Assembly (NCBI RefSeq): GCF_029626105.1
Contig: NZ_JARUBH010000009.1
Coordinates: 3,038,001-3,102,000, forward strand
Direction of reading: 5' to 3'
Length of the DNA: 64,000 nucleotides
Source of the DNA: Solwaraspora sp. WMMD792
Lineage (GTDB): Bacteria; Actinomycetota; Actinomycetes; Mycobacteriales; Micromonosporaceae
The notes under the pieces are model-generated. The model had not been told where the DNA came from. It did no database searches and worked only from the letters and a program-made list of their open reading frames with translations. How positions within the stretch are numbered: position 1 is the first letter of the stretch; each line of letters begins with the position of its first letter. Both the position numbers and the translations under genes were made by a program. Below, piece by piece: positions 55,724-63,950 of the stretch.

Positions 55724-56577
55724 GCCCGATGTCCGCCACCGCCTGGCCGGTCAACCCCGACAGCGGGCTCGGGGTCGGCCTCGGCTGGCGGCCGGAGATC
55801 TCGGGATTCGTCGATGAATTGCCCGGATTGCGCTTCTGCGAGGTGATCGCCGAGTCCGTCAACCCCGGCCGGCCACTGGACGACGGGCTGCGCCGGCTAC
55901 GTGAGCGGGGGGTGACCGTCGTGGCGCACGGCGTACGGCTGTCCCTCGGCGGCGCCGAACCGGTCGAGCAGCACCGAGTCGACCGGCTCGCGGGCGTCGC
56001 CGAGCTGCTCGGCGCGCCACTGGTCAGCGAACACATCGCCTTCGTCCGGGCCGGCGGGGTCGAGGCCGGGCATCTGCTGCCGCTGCCCCGCACCTGGGCG
56101 GCGGTCGACACGGTCGTCGGCAACGTCCGGCGGGTGGCCGCCGAGCTGCCGGTGCCGGTCGCGCTCGAACCGATCGCCGCGGTGTTCGACTGGCCCGACG
56201 ACGAACTCGACGAAGCCGACTTCGTCAGCGAGATCCTCGAACGCTCCGGTGCGCTGCTGCTGTTGGACGTCGCGAACGTCTACGCCAACGCCCGCAACCG
56301 GGGCGACGACCCGGTCGCCCTGCTCGACCGGCTGCCGCTGGAACGCATCGCGTACGTGCACGTCGCCGGCGGTGCCGCCGACCGGGACGGGATCTACCAC
56401 GACACGCACACCGACCCGGTCCCGGCCGAGGTGCTGCAGCTGCTCGCCGAGCTGTGCGCCCGGCGGCGGCCACCAGCGGTGCTGCTGGAGCGGGACGGGC
56501 ACTATCCGCCGGGCGAGGTGCTGCGCGCCGAGCTGGACGCGATCGCGGCGGCCGCCGGGCTGGGCCGGATCACGTGA
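55720..56577 (+). CDS. DUF692 family multinuclear non-haem iron oxidative enzyme (MNIO)
   Basis: A 285-residue TIM-barrel enzyme of the DUF692/MbnB family. Candidate metal ligands at family positions are all present: His70 ('VVAHGVRLSLGG'), His105 ('SEHIAF'), Glu150 ('VALEPIA'), Asp183/Asn186 ('LLLDVANVYANARN'), His214 ('YVHVAGG'), Asp228/His230 ('HDTHTDPV') and Glu257 ('LLERDGHYPP'). Characterised members use two or three iron ions to rearrange peptide cysteines into oxazolone/thioamide, thiooxazole or related groups. It is coupled to the Cys-tailed membrane protein upstream (ATGA) and to a 167-residue protein downstream (GTGA), the usual enzyme-partner layout. An internal ATG at 55729 is an alternative start. 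Confidence 0.92.
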   Translation: MSPMSATAWPVNPDSGLGVGLGWRPEISGFVDELPGLRFCEVIAESVNPGRPLDDGLRRLRERGVTVVAHGVRLSLGGAEPVEQHRVDRLAGVAELLGAPLVSEHIAFVRAGGVEAGHLLPLPRTWAAVDTVVGNVRRVAAELPVPVALEPIAAVFDWPDDELDEADFVSEILERSGALLLLDVANVYANARNRGDDPVALLDRLPLERIAYVHVAGGAADRDGIYHDTHTDPVPAEVLQLLAELCARRRPPAVLLERDGHYPPGEVLRAELDAIAAAAGLGRIT

Positions 56578-57077
56578 CCGGGCGGGTGTCGTCCGGCGTC
56601 GGCTCCGACCCCCGAGCCGAGCGCGCCGCCGCCCGACGGGCGGAGCTCGCCGCTGCCCAGCGTGCGCTGATCGCATCCCTCGTCGACGGCACCGATCCGC
56701 CGCCCGGCTTCGACCCGCACCGGTTGTCGGTCGCCCGTGCCGCGTTGGCCCGCAAGCGGGCCGGTGAGGTGGCCCGGCACTGGCCGGTACTGGCCGCCTC
56801 ACTCGGTGCTGCCTGGCCGGCCGCGTTCGTCCGCTGGGCAACGGGCCGACGGCCGGCGGGTGGGCTGCGCGACGGCTGGGACTTCGCCCGTGCGCTGGCC
56901 GCCGATGACCGTCTGCCGGATCTGGCCGTGGCGGAGCTGGCCGGCTGGGAGGTCGGCTGGCGCTACGACGGGTCGTCGGTTCCCCGCCGACGCCGTTCCC
57001 CGGCGGTCCGCCGGCTGCCCGGCGGGTGGACGGTCCAGGTCGCCGGTCGGGTACGGACGTTCGGCCGCCGCTGGTAG
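56574..57077 (+). CDS. Putative partner protein of the DUF692 enzyme
   Basis: A 167-residue, mostly helical protein starting at the GTG that overlaps the DUF692 stop. It has no domain I can name. The segment 'PPGFDPHRLSVARAALARKR' followed by 'HWPVLAASLGAAWPAAFVRW' resembles the N-terminal pattern of MNIO partner proteins (DUF2063/MbnC-like: R-L-x-x-(Y/A)...F/W-P...LG...F). A C-terminal basic tail is 'VRRLPGGWTVQVAGRVRTFG'. By position it probably presents the substrate to the MNIO, or stabilises it. Without homologue analysis this remains inference. Confidence 0.65.
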   Translation: MTGRVSSGVGSDPRAERAAARRAELAAAQRALIASLVDGTDPPPGFDPHRLSVARAALARKRAGEVARHWPVLAASLGAAWPAAFVRWATGRRPAGGLRDGWDFARALAADDRLPDLAVAELAGWEVGWRYDGSSVPRRRRSPAVRRLPGGWTVQVAGRVRTFGRRW

Positions 57078-57127
57078 CCGGCGGGGGTCACCACCGGCGG
57101 ACCCACGGCATGCGGCAGGATCGGGCC

Positions 57128-57889
57128 ATGGATCTAGGCCTCGAAAACCGGGTGTACGTGCTCACCGGCGCGTCCCGTGGACTCGGCTACGCCACCGCCG
57201 CCTGTCTGGTCGCCGACGGGGCGCGGGTGGTACTCGCCGCCCGGGACACCGCCAGAGTGACGGCGGCGGCGCAACGTCTCGGCGGCCCACAGCACGCGAT
57301 CGCGGTCAGCGCCGACCTGGGCGAGCCGGACTGCGCGGCACACCTGGTCGCGACGGCCCATGAGCACTTCGGCCGGCTCGACGGAGCGTTGATCTCGGTC
57401 GGCGGGCCGAAACCCGGTCCCAGCCACGCGGTCAGCGACGAACAGTGGCGGGCGGCGTTCGACACGGTATTCGTCGGCACGGTACGGGCGGTGCGGACCG
57501 TCGCCGACGCGCTACCCGCCGGCGGGGCGGTCGCCGTGGTGCTGTCGACGTCGGCCCGGATGCCGCTGCCCGGACTGGGCATCTCCAACGGCCTGCGGCC
57601 CGGGCTCGCAGCGGTCGCCAAGGAGCTCGCCGACGGCTACGCCGGCCGGGGCGTGCGAGTGGTCAGTCTGCTGCCCGGCCGGATCATGACCGACCGCAAC
57701 GTGGAACTCTTCGCCGCGACCGACGATCCGCAGCAGGCCCGGGCCGAGGCCGAGGCCGACATCCCGCTCGGCCGGCTGGGCGAGCCGGCGGAGTTCGGCC
57801 GAGTGGCGGCGTTCGTCCTGTCCCCGGCGGCGAGCTACCTGACCGGCATCACGCTGCCCGTCGACGGCGGCGCGCTGCCCTGTCCCTGA
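57128..57889 (+). CDS. SDR family oxidoreductase, atypical active site
   Basis: A 253-residue Rossmann-fold protein. The NAD(P) motif 'LTGASRGLGYATAACLVADG' is intact and it ends 'LTGITLPVDGGALP'. The usual NNAG is replaced by 'ISVGGPKP', and the catalytic Tyr-x-x-x-Lys by 'LGISNGLRPGLAAVAKELA', where neither Tyr nor Lys is in register. This places it in the atypical SDR group that uses other residues or is non-catalytic. The ATG at 57128 gives the standard N-terminus ('MDLGLENRVYVLTGAS'). It lies 50 bp after the MNIO triad on the same strand; whether it belongs to that system is unknown. Confidence 0.88.
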   Translation: MDLGLENRVYVLTGASRGLGYATAACLVADGARVVLAARDTARVTAAAQRLGGPQHAIAVSADLGEPDCAAHLVATAHEHFGRLDGALISVGGPKPGPSHAVSDEQWRAAFDTVFVGTVRAVRTVADALPAGGAVAVVLSTSARMPLPGLGISNGLRPGLAAVAKELADGYAGRGVRVVSLLPGRIMTDRNVELFAATDDPQQARAEAEADIPLGRLGEPAEFGRVAAFVLSPAASYLTGITLPVDGGALPCP

Positions 57890-57902
57890 ACGGCTTCCCG
57901 GC

Positions 57903-58469
57903 GTGTCCACCGACCGGGTCACGATCGCGCAGCTCCTGGCCGACGCTGTCGGCCGTACCCTGCCCGACGTCGTCGGACCCGACCTCGACGTGTTGTTCTG
58001 TGGGATCAACCCGAGCCTGTACTCCGCTGCCGTCGGCCACCACTTCGCCCGCCCGGGCAACCGGTTCTGGCCGACACTGCACCGGTCCGGCTTCACGCCC
58101 CGACGGCTCGACCCCAGCGAGGACCATCTGCTGCCGGGGTTCGGGCTGGGCGTGACGAACCTGGTCGCCAGGGCGACGGCGCGGGCCGACGAACTCTCGG
58201 CGCCGGAGCTGGTCGCCGGAGGCGCCCGGCTCGTCAGGTTGGCCGCCGCGTGCCGACCCCGGTGGATCGCCGTGGTCGGGGTGACCGCGTACCGGCTGGC
58301 GTTCGACAAGCGACGGGCACTCGTCGGACCCCGACCCGAGGACCTCGGCGGCGCGAGGCTCTGGGTGCTGCCCAACCCGAGCGGGCTCAATGCCCACTAC
58401 CAGCTCGACCGGCTCGTCGCCGAGTTCGACCGGCTGCGGCAGGCGGTGGCGGCCGAACCGCCACGGTAG
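57903..58469 (+). CDS. mug: G/U mismatch-specific DNA glycosylase (Mug/TDG family)
   Basis: Removes uracil or thymine mispaired with guanine. The 188-residue enzyme carries the two diagnostic motifs: 'VLFCGINPSLYSAAVGHHFA' (GINPS, catalytic Asn) and 'LWVLPNPSGLNAHY' (NPSGLN, DNA wedge). 'RPGNRFWPTLHRSGFTPRRL' and 'LGVTNLVARATARADELS' are also typical. GTG start 13 bp after the SDR stop, so probably co-transcribed with it. It ends 4 bases from the convergent zinc-ribbon gene. Confidence 0.95.
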   Translation: MSTDRVTIAQLLADAVGRTLPDVVGPDLDVLFCGINPSLYSAAVGHHFARPGNRFWPTLHRSGFTPRRLDPSEDHLLPGFGLGVTNLVARATARADELSAPELVAGGARLVRLAAACRPRWIAVVGVTAYRLAFDKRRALVGPRPEDLGGARLWVLPNPSGLNAHYQLDRLVAEFDRLRQAVAAEPPR

Positions 58470-58473
58470 GCGA

Positions 58474-58791
58474 CTACTGGTGGCGGGCCATCCGCTCGCG
58501 GATCAGCTGACCGAACAGGCCGGCCGGTTGTCCGCAGTCGAGACACTGAAGACCTTCGTCGAGACGTGGCCCCCCGCACTGGGCGCACCGGCCCCGGTCG
58601 CGGGGATCGTGGTACGACCGCAGGGCGGCGCAGAGCGCCGCAGCCACCGACTCGGTCAGTACGACAGGGTCGGCGTCGCCGACGCGAACCGCCACGCCAG
58701 CCGACCGCGCCGGTGCCGGTGCCGGATCGAGCGGGGCCAGCCGCTGCGTGAACTCGCGCAGTGCCGCCGCGACCTCAGCCTCCAACTCCAC
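58474..58791 (-). CDS. Small zinc-ribbon-like protein
   Basis: A 105-residue protein: an acidic helical N-terminal half with a Pro/Ala stretch ('LDPAPAPARSAG'), a short 'VAVRVGDADPVVLTESVAAA' segment, and a C-terminal zinc-ribbon pattern 'RCAQCGGPRLDEGLQCLDCG' (CX2C and CX2C). The domain may bind nucleic acid or a protein partner. I do not recognise a named family. It lies 27 bp downstream of the ABC exporter on the same strand, so it may share its transcript. Confidence 0.7.
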   Translation of the reverse strand: MELEAEVAAALREFTQRLAPLDPAPAPARSAGVAVRVGDADPVVLTESVAAALCAALRSYHDPRDRGRCAQCGGPRLDEGLQCLDCGQPAGLFGQLIRERMARHQ

Positions 58792-58818
58792 CGGCCCAGC
58801 CTAGTCCACGGCGGGCCG

Positions 58819-60822
58819 CTATCCGGCGGCACCGCCGGGCGGCGGGGGCAGGTCCTGTTCGGTCGGGAAGGCGCGACCCGACCCGGCCGTCACTGGATCC
58901 AGCCCGGTGTCGTCGAGGTACGGGGTCGGCGAGTCGGCCACCGCGAACTGGGTGCGGTACAGCTCGGCGTACAGCCCGCCGGCGGCGATCAGCTCGGCGT
59001 GTCGGCCGCGCTCGACGATCCGGCCCTCGTCGAGGACGAGGATCTGGTCCGCGTCGCGCACCGTCGACAGCCGGTGCGCGATGACCAGGGCGGTACGGCC
59101 GGTCAGCGCGACCGACAGAGCGCGCTGCACCGCCGCCTCGGACTCCGAGTCGAGGTGGGCGGTGGCCTCGTCGAGGATGACGATCGACGGCGCCTTGAGC
59201 AGCAGCCGGGCGATCGCGATCCGCTGTTTCTCGCCGCCGGAGAAGCGGTAGCCGCGCTCCCCGACCACTGTGTCCAGCCCGTCCGGCAGGGCCCGGACCA
59301 GCTCCTCGACCTGCGCGCCGCGCAGCGCCGCCCACAGCTCGTCGTCGGTGGCGTCCGGCCGGGCATACCGCAGGTTCTCCGCGATGGTCTCGTGGAACAG
59401 GTGGGAGTCCTGGGTGACCACCCCGATGGTGTCGCGCAGCGAGTCGAATGTCGCGTCGCGCACGTCCACCCCGCCAACCCGGATCTCGCCGTCGGTCACG
59501 TCGTACACCCGGGAGACCAGCATCGCGGTGGTGCTCTTGCCCGCGCCGGACGGGCCGACCAGGGCGACCAGCTGCCCCGGCTCCACGGCGAACGACACCC
59601 CGCGCAGCACCGGCTCGGAGACGGTGCGGTCGAGCGTCGCGACGTCCTCCAGCGAGGCCAGGGAGATCTCGGCGGCGCTGGGGTACCGGAACCGGACGTC
59701 GCGGAACTCCAGCCGGCTGGAGCCCGGCGGCACGACAACGGCGTCCGGGCGCTCGGCGATCGACGGGGCGAGATCGAGCACCTCGAACACCCGGTCGAAG
59801 GAGACCAACGCGCTCATGACGTCGACCCGCACGTTGCTCAACGCGGTCAGCGGCCCGTAGAGGCGGGTCAGCAGCAGGGCCAGGGTCACCACGGTGCCGG
59901 CGCTGACCGCGCCGGTGACCGCCAGCCAGCCGCCGAGTCCGTAGGTGAGCGCCTGGGCGAGCGAGGCGACGAGCAGCATCGCCACGAAGAAGGTGCGCGA
60001 GTACATCGCCGACTGGATGCCGATCTCCCGGACCCGGTCGGCCCGCTCGGCGAACCGGCGTGCCTCGACCTCGGGCTGGCCGAAGAGCTTGACCAGCAGC
60101 GCGCCGGCTACCCCGAACCGCTCGGTCATCGTGGCGTTCATCTTGGCGTCAAGGTCGTACGACTCCCGGGTGATCTCCGCGAGCCGCTTGCCGACCCGGC
60201 GGGCCGGCACGATGAAGATCGGCAGCAGCACCAGGGACAGTGCGGTGATCTGCCAGGACAAGGTGAACATCACCGCGGCGGTGAGCACCAGCTGGATGAC
60301 GTTGCTGACCACACCGGACAACGTCGAGGTGAAGGCCCGCTGGGCACCGATCACGTCGTTGTTGAGCCGGCTGACCAGCGCGCCGGTCTGGGTCCGAGTG
60401 AAGAACTGCAACGGCATCCGTTGCACATGGTCGAAGACCCGGGTCCGCAGGTCCAGGATGATGCCCTCACCGATCCGGGCGGCGTACCAGCGTTGGGCCA
60501 GGGAGAGCAGCGCGTCCACCACGGCGAGCACGGCGATCAGCAGGGCCAGCCGGACCACGGTCGCGCCGGCGTCGGCGCGACCGGCGGTGATCGCGTTCAC
60601 CACGTCGCCGGCGAGGACTGGGGTGGCGACACCGATACCGGCCGCCAGTACGACGGTGATCAGGAAGACGGTGATGTCCCGCCGGTACGGGCGGGCGAAG
60701 GCGACGATCCGCCGGGTGGTTCCCCGGCTGACCCGGTGAGAACGCAGCTCGTCGCCGTCGCGCATCGAACGCAGCATGCCCCAGCCTGCCCCCATGCCAC
60801 CCATCCCACCGGATCCAGCCAT
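58819..60822 (-). CDS. ABC exporter, fused permease and ATPase
   Basis: A 667-residue half-transporter that presumably works as a homodimer, exporting lipids, peptides or drugs. An N-terminal Gly/Met-rich stretch (~1-45) precedes a six-helix ABC membrane domain (~60-340) and an ATPase domain with Walker A 'VALVGPSGAGKSTTAMLVSR', Q-loop 'GVVTQDSHLFHETIAENLRY', signature 'YRFSGGEKQRIAIARLL' and Walker B 'SIVILDEATAHLDSESEAAV'. The ATG at 60822 is preferred, though its ribosome-binding site is weak. The last ~30 residues are Pro/Asp-rich. Closest in appearance to multidrug MsbA-type exporters; substrate unknown. Confidence 0.93.
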   Translation of the reverse strand: MAGSGGMGGMGAGWGMLRSMRDGDELRSHRVSRGTTRRIVAFARPYRRDITVFLITVVLAAGIGVATPVLAGDVVNAITAGRADAGATVVRLALLIAVLAVVDALLSLAQRWYAARIGEGIILDLRTRVFDHVQRMPLQFFTRTQTGALVSRLNNDVIGAQRAFTSTLSGVVSNVIQLVLTAAVMFTLSWQITALSLVLLPIFIVPARRVGKRLAEITRESYDLDAKMNATMTERFGVAGALLVKLFGQPEVEARRFAERADRVREIGIQSAMYSRTFFVAMLLVASLAQALTYGLGGWLAVTGAVSAGTVVTLALLLTRLYGPLTALSNVRVDVMSALVSFDRVFEVLDLAPSIAERPDAVVVPPGSSRLEFRDVRFRYPSAAEISLASLEDVATLDRTVSEPVLRGVSFAVEPGQLVALVGPSGAGKSTTAMLVSRVYDVTDGEIRVGGVDVRDATFDSLRDTIGVVTQDSHLFHETIAENLRYARPDATDDELWAALRGAQVEELVRALPDGLDTVVGERGYRFSGGEKQRIAIARLLLKAPSIVILDEATAHLDSESEAAVQRALSVALTGRTALVIAHRLSTVRDADQILVLDEGRIVERGRHAELIAAGGLYAELYRTQFAVADSPTPYLDDTGLDPVTAGSGRAFPTEQDLPPPPGGAAG

Positions 60823-60938
60823 CGGCACCCGCCACCTTCGTCTCGCCACCGTCGCGGGTACCAGTGTCCCGGACACCTACGACAACAGTTCAGGTAACTG
60901 GCGTCTTCCCGTTGAGGCCTTACCGCCCGACCTGGCGA

Positions 60939-61787
60939 CTACTCACCGACTCCGGTCAGGTCCCGGATCCGTCGGGTCTGCGCCTCCCGCTCGGCGCGCA
61001 GCTGGGCGGCGGGGGTGCGGTCGGTGGCTCCGGTGAGCAGGGCCTTGATCTCGACGACCGCGTCGCGGGGCCCGGCCAGCACGGCCGCGACCAGGTCGGC
61101 GACGGCCGGGGCCAGCTCCGCAGCGGGCACCACCAGGTTGGCCAGCCCGAGCCGATCGGCCTCGGCCGCGTCGAGCCAGCGACCGGTGACACAGATCTCC
61201 AGGGCCCTGGCGTAGCCGACCAGCTCGACGAGTCGCCGGGTGCCGCCGAGGTCCGGCACCAAACCGAGGGTCACCTCGGCCATCCGCAGCCGGGCATCGT
61301 CGGCCAGGACGCGCAGGTCGCAGCCGAGGGCAAGCTGGAATCCGGCGCCGACGGCCGGGCCGTGCACGGCGGCGACGCTGATCACGTCGGGGCGGGCCAG
61401 CCAGGTGAAGGCCTCCTGGTACTCGGCGATCCGGGCGGCGCACTCGTCCGGCGACAGGGCGGCCAACGGCGGCGGGGTCGGATCATCACCGGGCGGACCG
61501 TCACCAGGCGAGTCGGCTCGCGGATGGTCGGTCGCGGCGAGATCCGCGTCGGTGCCACCCGCAACGCTGGGATCGAGCAGTGCCTGGATCGCGCCCCGGT
61601 CGAGGCCTGCGGAGAAGGCCCGACCGGCGCCGCGGACCACCACGACGCGAACGTCGCCGCGCAGCTCCCGGCCGATGCCGCGCAGCGCCCGCCACATCTG
61701 CGGGGTTTGAGCGTTGAGCACGTCGGGCCGGTCCAACGTCACCGTCGCGACCGGCCCGTCGTAGTCGAGTCGTACGCCACCGGACAC
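60939..61787 (-). CDS. Enoyl-CoA hydratase/isomerase family protein (EchA12-like)
   Basis: A 282-residue crotonase. From the GTG at 61787 it reads 'VATVTLDRPDVLNAQTPQMW', the oxyanion-hole segment 'VVVRGAGRAFSAGLDRGAIQ', a Gly/Pro/Asp-rich insertion (about 90-120), the second oxyanion strand 'AVHGPAVGAGFQLALGCDLR', and 'RMAEVTLGLVPDLGGTRRLV', with Asp in place of the second catalytic Glu of true hydratases. It may therefore be an isomerase or another crotonase. By neighbourhood it corresponds to EchA12 (Rv1472, from memory). Upstream in the same direction are the small HTH and ABC-F genes. Confidence 0.9.
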   Translation of the reverse strand: MSGGVRLDYDGPVATVTLDRPDVLNAQTPQMWRALRGIGRELRGDVRVVVVRGAGRAFSAGLDRGAIQALLDPSVAGGTDADLAATDHPRADSPGDGPPGDDPTPPPLAALSPDECAARIAEYQEAFTWLARPDVISVAAVHGPAVGAGFQLALGCDLRVLADDARLRMAEVTLGLVPDLGGTRRLVELVGYARALEICVTGRWLDAAEADRLGLANLVVPAAELAPAVADLVAAVLAGPRDAVVEIKALLTGATDRTPAAQLRAEREAQTRRIRDLTGVGE

Positions 61788-61839
61788 GGTCAACGAGGGC
61801 CCTGACCGTGGCAGCGGGGTACGGGGCGCGACCGGATGG

Positions 61840-62067
61840 TCACCCCTTCTTGCGACGCCGAGCGCCGCCACGCTGGCGTAGTTGCACGCCGGACTCGGTG
61901 AGCACCCGGTGGACGAACCCGTACGAGCGGCCGGTCGAGGCCGCAAGGGCGCGGATGCTCTCGCCGGATGTGTACCGCTTGACCAGGTCCTTGGCCAGGG
62001 TCTGACGCTCGGCTCCGACGATCCGGCGACCCTTCTCGGTGGTGGCGGCTGTGCCGGTGGCTGCCAT
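61840..62067 (-). CDS. Small helix-turn-helix DNA-binding protein
   Basis: A 75-residue basic protein: 'RQTLAKDLVKRYTSGESIRA' and 'LAASTGRSYGFVHRVLTESG' form a resolvase-like HTH, and the tail 'QLRQRGGARRRKKG' is strongly basic. It looks like a nucleoid- or promoter-binding protein; such proteins are highly conserved in actinobacteria (Rv1473A by position, from memory). ATG start at 62067. It lies between the ABC-F and crotonase genes, all leftward. Confidence 0.9.
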   Translation of the reverse strand: MAATGTAATTEKGRRIVGAERQTLAKDLVKRYTSGESIRALAASTGRSYGFVHRVLTESGVQLRQRGGARRRKKG

Positions 62068-62342
62068 GTTGATTCCTCACGTCCCAGACTGTGCGGTTCG
62101 ATGCGGTCCCACCTATTAGACCGCCTCCAACGATCATGCGCCAGATATCAACTGTTCGCCAACCGACACGCACAGCCCTGTCAGTTACCCGATACGGCGC
62201 CGCCGAGGAATCCCAGCGGCATGCCGGCAGCCCTTCGTCGACCTCAACCCGGTACCCCTTGTTCATACAATTCACGCTATCCGATAATGACGTTCACCGA
62301 TGCGGCATCGACCCGGGCTGGCATGTCGAGCGGGCCACGTCC
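62068..62342 (-). other. Intergenic region between the ABC-F and HTH genes
   Basis: 275 bases with lower G+C than the genes around it, presumably holding the promoter of the small HTH gene. An open frame crosses it (from 62275), but it lacks a ribosome-binding site and coding-like composition. I see no RNA gene or hairpin worth naming. Confidence 0.4.
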
Positions 62343-63950
62343 TCATGCAAGTTCCACGAGTTCGAGCAGGTCGTCGCTCCACGCATCCTCGTCTCCGTCG
62401 GGCAGGAGAATCGCCCGGTCCGGTTTGAGAGCCAGCACTGCACCCGGATCATGGGTCACCAGGACGATGGCTCCGGGATACCGGGCGATGGCATCGAGAA
62501 CCTGTTCACGGCTGACCGGATCCAGGTTGTTGGTCGGCTCGTCGAGCAGCAATACGTTCGCCCCCGAACAGACCAGCGTGGCCAACGCGAGCCGGGTCTT
62601 CTCCCCGCCCGAGAGCACCCCGGCCGGCTTGTTCACGTCCTCACCGCTGAACAGGAACGCACCGAGAATTTTTCGCAGGTCGGTGTCCGCCTGGTCGATC
62701 GCCGCACTGCGCATGTGGTCGAGCACCGAACGCTCCACGTCCAGGGTCTCGTGCTCCTGCGCGTAGTAGCCGATCCGCAGCCCGTGCCCGGGCCGCACCG
62801 CCCCGGAATCCGGCTCGACCAGGCCACCGAGAATCCGCAGCAACGTCGTCTTACCGGCACCGTTCAGCCCGAGGATCGCCACCCGGGAGCCACGGTCGAC
62901 CGCCACGTCGACCCCGGAGAAGATCTCCAACGATCCGTACGACTTCGACAGCCCCGCCGCCGTCAACGGCGTCTTGCCGCACGGGGCCGGGCTGGGGAAC
63001 CGGACCTTGGCCACCTTGTCGGCGACCCGCTCGTCCTCCAGACCGGCGAGCAGTTTCTCCGCCCGCCGGGCCATGTTCTGCGCGGCCACCGTCTTGGTGG
63101 CCTTGGCCCGCATCTTGTCGGCCTGGGCGAGTAGCGCCCCGGCCTTCTTCTCCGCGTTCGCCCGTTCCCGGCGGCGGCGCCGCTCGTCGGTCTCCCGCTG
63201 CTGCTGGTACGCCGCCCAGCCGACGTTGTAGACGTCCACCACCGAGCGGGTGGCGTCGAGGAACCAGACCTTGTTGACCACCGCGTCCAGCAGATCCACG
63301 TCGTGGCTGATCACCACCAGCCCGCCCTTGTGCCCGGCGAGGAAGCCACGCAGCCAGGTGATCGAGTCGGCGTCCAGGTGGTTGGTCGGCTCGTCGAGCA
63401 GCAGGATGCCGCCGCCGTTCTCGGCCGCGTCCCGGAACAGGATCCTGGCCAGCTCGATACGGCGGCGCTGACCGCCGGAGAGCGTCCCGATCGGCTGGCC
63501 CAGCACCCGGTCCGGCAGACCCAGGTTGGCGCAGATCCGGGCTGCCTCCGCCTCCGCGGCGTACCCGCCGAGGGAGGCGAACTGGTCCTCCAGCGTGCCG
63601 TAGCGGCGGACCAGGCGCTCATCGGTGCCGCCCTGCGCCAACTGCTGCTCGAGTTCGTTCATCTGGGACATCAGCCGGTCCAGGCCGCGGGCCGACAGCA
63701 CCCGGTCGCGGGCGGTCACGTTCAAATCGCCGGTACGCGGATCCTGCGGAAGATAACCGACCGCGCTGCGCCGGTCGATCTGTCCGGTGTACGGCAGGCC
63801 CTCGCCGGCCAGCACCTTCAGGGTGGTGGTCTTGCCGGCACCGTTGCGGCCGACCAGACCGATCCGGTCGCCGGGCTGCACCCGCAGGGTGGTGTCGGAC
63901 AGCAGGATCCGCGAGCCCGCACGCAGTTCCAGGCCGGTAGCGGTGATCAT
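62343..63950 (-). CDS. ABC-F family ATPase
   Basis: A 535-residue soluble protein with two ABC domains and no membrane segment. The first has Walker A 'GLVGRNGAGKTTTLKVL', signature 'GTLSGGQRRRIELARIL' and Walker B 'ILLLDEPTNHLDADS'; the second 'AILGLNGAGKTTLLRIL', 'VLSGGEKTRLALATLV' and 'VLLLDEPTNNLDPVS'. A charged interdomain linker ('ERRRRRERANAEKKAGALLA') is the ABC-F P-site tRNA interaction motif. ABC-F proteins act on the ribosome as translation factors or antibiotic-resistance proteins. Conserved synteny (Rv1473) argues for housekeeping, but a resistance role cannot be excluded. AGGAG lies 10 bases before the ATG. Confidence 0.93.
   Translation of the reverse strand: MITATGLELRAGSRILLSDTTLRVQPGDRIGLVGRNGAGKTTTLKVLAGEGLPYTGQIDRRSAVGYLPQDPRTGDLNVTARDRVLSARGLDRLMSQMNELEQQLAQGGTDERLVRRYGTLEDQFASLGGYAAEAEAARICANLGLPDRVLGQPIGTLSGGQRRRIELARILFRDAAENGGGILLLDEPTNHLDADSITWLRGFLAGHKGGLVVISHDVDLLDAVVNKVWFLDATRSVVDVYNVGWAAYQQQRETDERRRRRERANAEKKAGALLAQADKMRAKATKTVAAQNMARRAEKLLAGLEDERVADKVAKVRFPSPAPCGKTPLTAAGLSKSYGSLEIFSGVDVAVDRGSRVAILGLNGAGKTTLLRILGGLVEPDSGAVRPGHGLRIGYYAQEHETLDVERSVLDHMRSAAIDQADTDLRKILGAFLFSGEDVNKPAGVLSGGEKTRLALATLVCSGANVLLLDEPTNNLDPVSREQVLDAIARYPGAIVLVTHDPGAVLALKPDRAILLPDGDEDAWSDDLLELVELA

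Noticed and set aside
58390-60897. 835-codon open frame opposite the ABC exporter
   Set aside because: No domains and a biased composition; the minus strand carries complete ABC motifs.
62091-62115. GGTTCGAT-like tRNA T-arm resemblance
   Set aside because: No acceptor or anticodon stem can be built around it.
61790-62275. 161-codon minus-strand open frame overlapping the small HTH gene
   Set aside because: No ribosome-binding site, no domain, and it conflicts with the well-supported HTH gene in another frame.
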